In this document: positions 15,947 to 21,817 of the stretch, piece after piece
How positions within the stretch are numbered: the first letter of the stretch is position 1
How the letters are laid out: every line of letters starts with the position of its first letter
Source: UBA4742 sp002403895
Lineage (GTDB): Bacteria; Actinomycetota; Acidimicrobiia; Acidimicrobiales; Acidimicrobilacustridaceae
DNA: 28,192 nucleotides
Reading direction: 5' to 3'
NCBI GenBank assembly: GCA_036823295.1
Contig: DAISGD010000042.1
Span: 1 to 28,192 of the forward strand
The notes under the pieces: model-generated
What the model saw: only the letters and a program-made list of their open reading frames with translations
Databases searched by the model: none
Told to the model about the DNA's origin: nothing
Translations under genes and position numbers: made by a program

Positions 15947-16528
15947 GTGCTGATCGTGGTCCGCCACGGGCGGACCGAAGCCAACGCCACGGGCCGGCTG
16001 TTGGGCCGCCTCGACCTGCCGCTCGACGAGCTGGGAACCGCACAAGCGCAGGCCCTGGCCGATGCCCTCGGCCCCGTCGATCGCGTGGTAGCCAGCCCCC
16101 TGCTGCGCACTCGTCAGACGGCGGCCATGTTCGGCCGCGACGTCGAGACCGACGATCGTTTGATGGAACTGGACTACGGCGACTACGACGGCTTGGCGTT
16201 GGCTGACGTTCCCTCCGAGCTGTGGGAGCGCTGGCGCACCGATTTCGATTTCGCCCCTCCCGGTGGGGAGTCCCTGGTCGCGCTACGGGCCCGTGTGGGC
16301 GCGGCACTGGACGACCTGGCCGGCGCCGCACGGGTCGAGACCATCGTGGTGGTCGCCCATGTCTCGCCCATCAAGGCGGCGGTGGCCTGGGCTCTCGGCG
16401 TCGGCGACGAGGTCACCTGGAGGATGTTCGTGCGCCCGGCGTCGATCACCCGGATCGCCATCACGGACCGAGGACCGGTGCTGCACAGCTTCAACGAGGT
16501 CGCCCATCTGGAGGGCCTCACCGCCTGA
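15947..16528 (+). CDS. Histidine phosphatase family protein
   Basis: 193 residues from GTG 15947, with GAGGAG 6 nt upstream and the previous stop 10 nt away. The phosphohistidine motif is RHGRTEAN (His7); Arg54 lies in SPLLRTRQTA, the acid Glu74 in LMELDYGDYDG, and the second catalytic His138 in VVVAHVSP. Members dephosphorylate sugar phosphates, nucleotides or alpha-ribazole phosphate (CobC). In mycobacteria the zinc-ribbon neighbour sits beside an RNase HI-phosphatase fusion (Rv2228c); here only the phosphatase part exists. A strong hairpin follows the stop. Confidence 0.9.
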   Translation: MLIVVRHGRTEANATGRLLGRLDLPLDELGTAQAQALADALGPVDRVVASPLLRTRQTAAMFGRDVETDDRLMELDYGDYDGLALADVPSELWERWRTDFDFAPPGGESLVALRARVGAALDDLAGAARVETIVVVAHVSPIKAAVAWALGVGDEVTWRMFVRPASITRIAITDRGPVLHSFNEVAHLEGLTA

Positions 16529-16539
16529 GTGGGCGTGTG

Positions 16540-16613
16540 CGCCGCGGGGTCCCGACCGTCCCGACGGAGCGAGGAAGTTCCGTGGGAGTAGGGAGATCGG
16601 GACCACCGCGGCG
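16540..16613 (+). terminator. Large structured terminator or small RNA end
   Basis: CGCCGCGG plus GGTCCCGA (16540-16555) pairs with TCGGGACC plus ACCGCGGCG (16597-16613), a 16-bp stem with one bulged base, immediately followed by TTTT. The 41-nt loop is itself foldable: CCGTC/GACGG, or alternatively ACGGA/TCCGT around GCGAGGAAGT. It lies 12 nt after the phosphatase stop and is well placed to end the operon; the loop is long for a plain terminator. Confidence 0.6.
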
Positions 16614-16770
16614 TTTTGGGACAGCTGGACGCCAGTCAAACTTTCCCCCAACACACGCACTCCCGACAACGGCGCTTCGGCGCCTCCACGTGAGCGCAAT
16701 GAGTCGTTCGACCTACGAGATCGGTTCTCCCGACCCAGTCCGTCCGGTCCGTCGGCTCCGGCCCCTGACC

Positions 16771-16882
16771 TCAGTCGAAGCCGGCCCGCACATCGATGAT
16801 GCAGGCCGGGTCGATGGAGTAGGGCAGGGAGAACCCGACCCGGTCGGCGACCGCTCCGAACCTGGCGGTCGGTGTCTCGAAC
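16771..16882 (-). pseudogene. Possible C-terminal coding remnant
   Basis: The minus frame reads EFETPTARFGAVADRVGFSL then PYSIDPACIIDVRAGFD and stops at 16771. Amino acid composition and codon use look genuinely coding, and no other frame is better. It lies directly after the stop of the membrane protein but in a different frame, and has no start codon. It may be the end of a lost gene, or a frame-shifted tail of the membrane protein. The family is not recognised. Confidence 0.3.
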
Positions 16883-17773
16883 TCAGTCGGCGGTCGAGGG
16901 CTGCGCCCACCGCGACCCGAGCTTGACCGCCTTGGCACCCGAGGTGGCGGCCGCCTGGAGCGCCACGCCAATCGAGAAGATGATGATGGCCGGTATGCGC
17001 AGCGCCGAGACGCCGATAAGCAGGAGCCCCAGCCGATTGAGGAGGAATCCGGGACCGGTGAGCACCGCGCTCATGGCACCGCTGGCCGCCGCTCCGGTGA
17101 GTTTCTCCTTGAGCGGCGGCTGGTAGCGATTGCCGATCAGCTGGGCCGGAACCGACACGAAACTGACGCTCATGACGACAAGGACCGCGCCGAGCGCCAG
17201 CGTGAACCATCCCACGCCGGCCCGGGCAACGAACACGGTGGCCACGGCGTGGGAAAGGCCCACCGCCGTCCCCCAACCCACGATCAGGCGGAGGTGGGGC
17301 CGGACCACGGCGATGGCGGGACGGATCAGCGGCGGTCGGGGACCGCTCACCGCGAAGGCGAAGACCGCGTTGCACCAGTAGGCGGCGACGGTGATGAGGA
17401 CGACCACGGCGGCCACGCCCAGGGCGAGGGGGCCCCGGACGAGGTAGAAGTCCCGGCCCCGCAGGTAGTGGGCCTTCAGATCCCAGAACGTGAACCAGAT
17501 CCACAACGCCGGCAAGATCTCGATCAGCGTCAACCGCCAATTGAGTACCAGGAGCTTCAGCCCGTCGAAGAGCAGGGCGAAGCCTCCGGCCACGTAGCCG
17601 AGGGGTGCCAGGAACCGCCGGGACTCACCCAACTGGTGGACGGCCTCTTCGATCTCGCCATGATCGGCGTCGCGCACGGCGGCGGCCAAGGAGACGATGG
17701 TTCGCCACAGCCCGGCTCGGCGCGTGGTCGTTCTCGGCTCGTCGGCGGGAGCGCCGGCGGGGGGCGGGGGCAT
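16883..17773 (-). CDS. Hypothetical multi-pass membrane protein
   Basis: 296 residues from ATG 17773 with GAGGA upstream. A Pro-rich cytoplasmic start is followed by hydrophobic segments near residues 55-95 (YVAGGFALLFDGLKLLVLNW and LIEILPALWIWFTFWDL), 112-140 (LALGVAAVVVLITVAAYWC), 165-215 (VGWGTAVGLSHAVATVFVA, LALGAVLVVMSVSFVSV) and 255-280 (LLIGVSALRIPAIIIFSIG). I do not recognise the family; an actinobacterial channel or transporter-like protein is possible. The 9-nt gap to the GNAT remnant upstream suggests they were once one transcript. Confidence 0.7.
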   Translation of the reverse strand: MPPPPAGAPADEPRTTTRRAGLWRTIVSLAAAVRDADHGEIEEAVHQLGESRRFLAPLGYVAGGFALLFDGLKLLVLNWRLTLIEILPALWIWFTFWDLKAHYLRGRDFYLVRGPLALGVAAVVVLITVAAYWCNAVFAFAVSGPRPPLIRPAIAVVRPHLRLIVGWGTAVGLSHAVATVFVARAGVGWFTLALGAVLVVMSVSFVSVPAQLIGNRYQPPLKEKLTGAAASGAMSAVLTGPGFLLNRLGLLLIGVSALRIPAIIIFSIGVALQAAATSGAKAVKLGSRWAQPSTAD

Positions 17774-17782
17774 GGTCGATCC

Positions 17783-18049
17783 TCAGGGCAGGGGCTTGCG
17801 GAACCACAACGCGGCGTCACCGACGGGATAGCCGTCGACCCGGGCCACGAGTTCGTACCCATGCCGAGGCCAGCGATCGCTGGCATTGACAGCATGGGTG
17901 AAAAGCACGATCTGGTGACAGCCCCGACGCTGCGCCTCAGCCTCAGCTTCAGCGATGAGCGCAGAGGCTAGGCCCTGGCCCCGCAGATCCTCGCGCACCC
18001 AGTTGTGCTGTAGCTCGCAGCAGCCACCCCACGTCCACCCGGCGAGACC
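17783..18049 (-). pseudogene. C-terminal half of a GNAT acetyltransferase
   Basis: The frame encodes GLAGWTWGGCCELQHNWVRE, DLRGQGLASALIAEAEAEAQ and RRGCHQIVLFTHAVNAS, ending HGYELVARVDGYPVGDAALW. This is the acetyl-CoA-binding half of a GNAT enzyme (motif A RGQGLAS) of the type W-G-G-x-x-x-x-x-x-W-V-R-x-D-x-R-G-x-G. The first roughly 50 residues are missing, and the usual Phe-Tyr after the 'A-x-x' of motif B is replaced (NASDRWPRHGYE). Upstream it joins a proline-rich sequence from a different protein, so the reading frame from 18175 is a chimera. Probably non-functional. Confidence 0.65.
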
Positions 18050-18181
18050 AGCCGCGGCCGCCGGAGGCGGGACGTACTGCTGTGGGGGCGGCGCCGGCGC
18101 GTACTGGGGGGCGGCGCCTCTTGGGACGCCTGATAGGCGGCGGAGGCCTGCTGGTTGTAGTCGTCTTGCTGCCACTACGGG
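18050..18181 (-). pseudogene. Gln/Pro-rich fragment fused upstream of the GNAT remnant
   Basis: One minus frame reads QQDDYNQQASAAYQASQEAP and the adjacent one PQYAPAPPPQQYVPPPAAAA; a single added base at the G6 run 18106-18111 would join them. Such Gln/Tyr/Pro-rich stretches flank the membrane domains of many small actinobacterial proteins. Here only the low-complexity part survives, directly joined to half a GNAT domain and ending next to the GAP-family gene stop at 18185. Confidence 0.4.
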
Positions 18182-18184
18182 TGA

Positions 18185-18829
18185 TCAGGTGACCAGGCCG
18201 TAGACGCCCTTGATGAGCAGCCAGGCTCCGATCACGGCGGCGAGCACGGTGATGGCCTGGTCGCGGTGACCCTCGAGCCATGCCCGGAGCCGTTTCAGCG
18301 CGGCCCGGGAGTTCTCCGGTGAGGCGAGGGCGTAGCCCTCCATGATCAGCAGCGAGGCGCTACCGACGATGCAGAACGCCACCAGCCCGATCACGCTCCA
18401 CGTGCTCGAAAGCTGGGCCTGGCTCACGTCGATGGCTCCGGCGGCCACGAGCGGCCACGGCTGGAGCAGCACACCCAGGACGGCAGCCCCACCGACGTTC
18501 AGCCCGTCGAGGCGCTTCATCCATGACGGCTCCTTTTGGGGCCCGGTTTTGGGGTGGTGGTAGCGGGTCCAGGCCAGCGCCAAGAAGCCCACACCGATCA
18601 GCGCGCTCACGATCAGCCCGGCCGTGTCGGGGACGCTGCTGGCCTTTACCGGATTGCCGCCGGTCAAGGCCAGGGTTCCGGCGATCATGAGGAAGAAACA
18701 CGCCATCCAGCCGACGATGAAGGCGGCGCCGTTGCGGGTGCCCCGGTCGGTGCTCAGGACCAGGATGAAGCCGATGACGGGCAGCGGCTCGAGCGTGATG
18801 GTGAGCGCCAGCAGCAGGACGTCATGCAT
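18185..18829 (-). CDS. GAP family protein (Sap/SfLAP, sulfolipid-1-addressing type)
   Basis: 214 residues from ATG 18829 (MHDVLLLALTITLEPLPVIG). Six membrane helices are visible, including FIVGWMACFFLMIAGTLAL, TAGLIVSALIGVGFLALAW, VGGAAVLGVLLQPWPLVAAG, SVIGLVAFCIVGSASLLIM and ITVLAAVIGAWLLIKGVYGL. The KTGPQKEPSWMKRLD loop and LNVGGAAVLGVLLQPWPL stretch are typical of PF11139 (GPL-addressing or SfLAP) proteins, which take part in export of cell-envelope glycolipids in mycobacteria; their substrate elsewhere is unknown. The start overlaps the end of a short upstream ORF (ATGCATGA), a sign of translational coupling. Confidence 0.85.
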   Translation of the reverse strand: MHDVLLLALTITLEPLPVIGFILVLSTDRGTRNGAAFIVGWMACFFLMIAGTLALTGGNPVKASSVPDTAGLIVSALIGVGFLALAWTRYHHPKTGPQKEPSWMKRLDGLNVGGAAVLGVLLQPWPLVAAGAIDVSQAQLSSTWSVIGLVAFCIVGSASLLIMEGYALASPENSRAALKRLRAWLEGHRDQAITVLAAVIGAWLLIKGVYGLVT

Positions 18830-18977
18830 CAGGGGTGCGGTTCTGGAAGGCGGCCTCGACGGTGGGCACAGCGTCAAACGTGGCGTCAGTCGGCTCCAGC
18901 ACGGCGGTCGAGTCGGCCCCCACCACAAGATGGCGGGAGCGCCGACGCTGCGCCGGAGCTGGGGTGTCAACCGCCAT
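18822..18977 (-). CDS. Short ORF overlapping the GAP-family gene start
   Basis: 51 residues from ATG 18977: MAVDTPAPAQRRRSRHLVVG, then ADSTAVLEPTDATFDAVPTV and EAAFQNRTPDA. GGAG lies 9 nt upstream. GC-rich third positions look coding. The TGA (18822-18824) overlaps the GAP-family start by 8 nt, so translation could be coupled. Basic patch near residues 11-16; no membrane helix. No family is recognised; it could instead be a remnant. Confidence 0.4.
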   Translation of the reverse strand: MAVDTPAPAQRRRSRHLVVGADSTAVLEPTDATFDAVPTVEAAFQNRTPDA

Positions 18978-19048
18978 GAGCAGAGGCTCCGTTCGCTCCG
19001 AGTTAGAGGGAATCTACCTCCCGCCAGTTCACCCGTCCCGAGTTCAAG

Positions 19049-19222
19049 GTGGCCTTCGATGTGTGGTTGGCACCTGATGAGCCTTGGTCAAACAAGACTC
19101 GTGAGGCCCTTCACTGGCTGATGCCCTATTCGGACGCCCGCTACGGTCTTGTCGCGCTGGGCGGCGTCATCATGGTGAGCGCCCTCACCATCCTCGTCCT
19201 CGCACCCAAGCCTCCGGCCTGA
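19049..19222 (+). CDS. Short membrane-anchored protein upstream of glutamate decarboxylase
   Basis: 57 residues from GTG 19049 (VAFDVWLAPDEPWSNKTREA, then LHWLMPYSDARYGLVALGG and VIMVSALTILVLAPKPPA). The C-terminal third is one membrane helix with a short polar tail. The frame is open back to a TAG near 18999, so this may be the 3' end of a longer, truncated gene. It ends 48 nt before gadB and could be co-transcribed with it. Not recognised. Confidence 0.4.
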   Translation: MAFDVWLAPDEPWSNKTREALHWLMPYSDARYGLVALGGVIMVSALTILVLAPKPPA

Positions 19223-19270
19223 GCCGGGCCGACCGCCCACGAGCACCTCGTCACCAGAAGGAGGTTCGTC

Positions 19271-20671
19271 ATGACCCTGCACGATCGCGAGTCCATCCGG
19301 GACCAGTTGCTCGATTCGGTGTTCGCCGGCCAGGACCTTTCCAAGGCGATGCCCAAGTACAAGTTCCCGCCCAAGGAGTCGGCGCCTGACGACGCCTTCC
19401 AAGTGGTGCACGACGAGCTCATGCTGGACGGCAACTCCCGCCAGAACCTGGCCACGTTCTGCCAGACCTGGGAGGAGCCCCAGGTGCATGCGCTGATGGA
19501 TCTGTGCATCGACAAGAACATGATCGACAAGGACGAATACCCGCAGACGGCCGAGATCGAGCGCCGCTGTGTCCACATGCTCGCCGACCTGTGGAACGCC
19601 CCCGAAGCGGCCAACACCATCGGGGCCTCGGCCATCGGCTCGTCGGAGGCGTGCATGCTGGCCGGCATGGCGGCCAAGTGGCGGTGGCGGGCCAAGCGCG
19701 AAGCCGAGGGCAAGCCGACGGACAAGCCGAACATGGTGTGCGGCGCCGTTCAGGTCGTGTGGCACAAGTTCGCCAAGTACTGGGACATCGAGATGCGCGA
19801 GGTCGCCATGTCGCAGAACCACTACGAGATGACGGCCGAGGACATGCTGGCCCGGGTCGACGAGAACACGATCATGGTGGTGCCCACGCTGGGGGTGACC
19901 TATACCGGCTCCTACGAGCTGGTGAAGCCGCTAGCCGACGCCCTCGACCAGCTCCAGGCTGAGACGGGCCTCGACATCGACATCCACGTCGATGGGGCCA
20001 GCGGCGCGTTCCTGGCGCCGTTCTGCGCCCCCGATCTCGAGTGGGACTTCCGCCTGCCGCGGGTCAAGTCGATCAGCACGTCGGGCCACAAGTTCGGATT
20101 GGCGCCGCTGGGGGTCGGGTGGGTGGTGTGGCGCGACGCCGCCGAGTTGCCCGACGACCTGATCTTCCACGTGAGCTACCTGGGCGGCGACATGCCGGTG
20201 TTCCAGATCAACTTCTCCCGGCCGGCCGGGCAGATCGTGGCCCAGTACTACGACTTCCTACGCCTTGGATGGGAGGGCTACCACCGCGTGCACATGGCGG
20301 CCTACGACACCTCAAAGTTCCTGGCCGCCGAGATCGTCAAGATCGGTCCCTTCGAGCTGTTGTGTGGTGGGGAGGAGAGCAGTTGCATTCCGTGCGTGAC
20401 GTGGCGCCTCCCCGAGGGGGTCGACCCTGGGTACACCCTGTTCGACCTGGCTGACCGCCTGCGCATCCGGGGGTGGCAGGTGCCGGCCTACCCGCTGACC
20501 GGTGAGGTGGCGAACATCCCGGTGCAGCGCATCCTGGTGCGCCAGGACGTGAGTCGCGATCTGGCCTCATTGCTGCTCGACGACTTTCGTGACGCGGTAG
20601 CCCATTTCGACAAGCATCCGGTGAGCGTCCCCATGACCAAGGAAGAGTCCAGCGGGTTCAGCCATCTCTGA
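19271..20671 (+). CDS. gadB: Glutamate decarboxylase
   Basis: 466 residues, the same length as E. coli GadB, from ATG 19271 with GGAGG 6-7 nt upstream. PLP-binding Lys274 lies in STSGHKFGLAPLG, preceded by His273; Asp241 in IHVDGASGAF would contact the pyridine nitrogen; IGSSEACMLAGMAAKWRW is the substrate/PLP loop. It converts L-glutamate to GABA and CO2, consuming a proton. The C-terminus SSGFSHL retains a penultimate-region His, comparable with the His of E. coli GadB that closes the active site at neutral pH. No glutamate/GABA antiporter (GadC) is in the window; the flanking genes are membrane proteins of unknown role. Confidence 0.97.
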   Translation: MTLHDRESIRDQLLDSVFAGQDLSKAMPKYKFPPKESAPDDAFQVVHDELMLDGNSRQNLATFCQTWEEPQVHALMDLCIDKNMIDKDEYPQTAEIERRCVHMLADLWNAPEAANTIGASAIGSSEACMLAGMAAKWRWRAKREAEGKPTDKPNMVCGAVQVVWHKFAKYWDIEMREVAMSQNHYEMTAEDMLARVDENTIMVVPTLGVTYTGSYELVKPLADALDQLQAETGLDIDIHVDGASGAFLAPFCAPDLEWDFRLPRVKSISTSGHKFGLAPLGVGWVVWRDAAELPDDLIFHVSYLGGDMPVFQINFSRPAGQIVAQYYDFLRLGWEGYHRVHMAAYDTSKFLAAEIVKIGPFELLCGGEESSCIPCVTWRLPEGVDPGYTLFDLADRLRIRGWQVPAYPLTGEVANIPVQRILVRQDVSRDLASLLLDDFRDAVAHFDKHPVSVPMTKEESSGFSHL

Positions 20672-20675
20672 TCCG

Positions 20676-21389
20676 GTGCCTGACGGGGGGCCCGAGGCGG
20701 CGGCGTCGGCTGGTACCAGTTGGTGGATGCCGGGCCGGGCCGACTGGCAGGTGGCCGCCCTCTTCATCGTCGGGTCAGCCTGCTTCGCCCTGGGGGCATT
20801 GCCGGGTTACGCCTCGATGGTTGGAACCGAAGCCGACGGCGTTACCTACTTCGTCGGCTCGCTCTTCTTCACCTCGGCCGCGCTGCTGCAGTTCCTGATC
20901 TCGATCGGGGTGGTGCGGGCCGACCGACGACCTCGGGCGGGGGTGCAATGGCGCCTGATGGGGCGCGCTCCCCGTCAGGTCGAGTGGTGGGCCGGGAGCG
21001 TCCAGCTCGTCGGCACCCTGTTCTTCAACCTCAGCACGTTCGCCGCGCTCCACCAGAACTTCACCGTGACCGAGGCGAATCGCCGGGTGTGGGGCCCCGA
21101 CGTGTTGGGGTCGATCGCCTTCCTGGTGGCCAGCGGACTGGTCTATGCCGATGTGCGTCGCCCGTGGCTCGCCTGGCGTCCTCGGGATCTGGGCTGGTCG
21201 GTGGCCACCCTCAACCTGGTCGGGTCGGTGGCCTTCGGCGCATCGGCCATCGCCGCCAAGGTGCTGTCGACCGGCGACCTGCGCAACCTGGCGCTGGCCA
21301 ACCTGGGCACCTTCGTGGGGGCCCTGTGCTTCCTCCTCGGCGCCGTGCTGTTGATCCCCGATCAGGAACGGGCCGAGCTGCCCGGTTGA
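20676..21389 (+). CDS. YrhK-like multi-pass membrane protein
   Basis: 237 residues if started at GTG 20676, 4 nt after the gadB stop; ATG 20727 (MPGRADWQVAALFIVGSA) is an equally good start and neither has a clear RBS. About six membrane helices: VAALFIVGSACFALGALPGY, YFVGSLFFTSAALLQFLISI, VQLVGTLFFNLSTFAAL, VLGSIAFLVASGLVYADV, ATLNLVGSVAFGASAIAA and LGTFVGALCFLLGAVLLIP. The repeated G-S-x-x-F-x-x-x-(A/S) helix pattern resembles YrhK-domain proteins (function unknown). Direct adjacency suggests it is transcribed with gadB. Confidence 0.75.
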   Translation: MPDGGPEAAASAGTSWWMPGRADWQVAALFIVGSACFALGALPGYASMVGTEADGVTYFVGSLFFTSAALLQFLISIGVVRADRRPRAGVQWRLMGRAPRQVEWWAGSVQLVGTLFFNLSTFAALHQNFTVTEANRRVWGPDVLGSIAFLVASGLVYADVRRPWLAWRPRDLGWSVATLNLVGSVAFGASAIAAKVLSTGDLRNLALANLGTFVGALCFLLGAVLLIPDQERAELPG

Positions 21390-21817
21390 CCCCGGCCGGC
21401 CACGAGCCCACGGTCCCCGGATTCGGCGTCAGCTCTTCCCGCTGTGAGCGGGTGAAACCGGGGGTGAAGATACGGAGGAGCGGGTTCGAGGCGAACGGTC
21501 CCGAGCCTCGGAACCTCGCCACCAGGAGCTCCAGGGGCTCGGGCCCCGTTCTTCGGGTGGCCCTCCGCAAAACCACCCGAGCCTGCATTCTGGAACGCGG
21601 CCGGCGGGAGGCATATAGGGCAAAGGGACCGAATGTCGGTATCGGCGCTGATTCGATCTGGTGTCGTCGTCGCCCGGCAACGAGCTGGGACCCCTGGAGT
21701 AGGAGGATGACGCGTGATCAACGACCGGACTCGGTCCCACGGGCCTTGACTATCCCGCCGGAGCGGCACAGGTTGGAAACTTGACCAGGAGTGCCGCGAA
21801 ATGAGGGGGGCCCGGTA
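21390..21817 (+). promoter_or_regulatory. Long structured intergenic leader before the secreted-protein cluster
   Basis: 428 nt with no convincing gene. Two inverted repeats stand out: CCCGAGCC (21500-21507) with GGCTCGGG (21536-21543), and CGGGTGG (21554-21560) with CCACCCG (21573-21579, loop of 12). The first could end the gadB-YrhK transcript. A TATAGG word at 21614 could be a -10 element for the following exported-protein gene, but no clear -35 is visible. No known riboswitch consensus fits. Confidence 0.35.

Noticed and set aside
14578..16110. Minus-strand open frame of 510 codons
   Set aside because: Antisense shadow of the zinc-ribbon, membrane protein and phosphatase genes, all of which have family motifs on the plus strand.
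16529..16770. Possible RNase P RNA (rnpB), because GAGGAAGTTCCG resembles the conserved GAGGAAAGTCCG and the operon context is similar
   Set aside because: The structured part is only about 74 nt and ends in TTTT; the other conserved rnpB regions are absent, so it is not a complete RNase P RNA.
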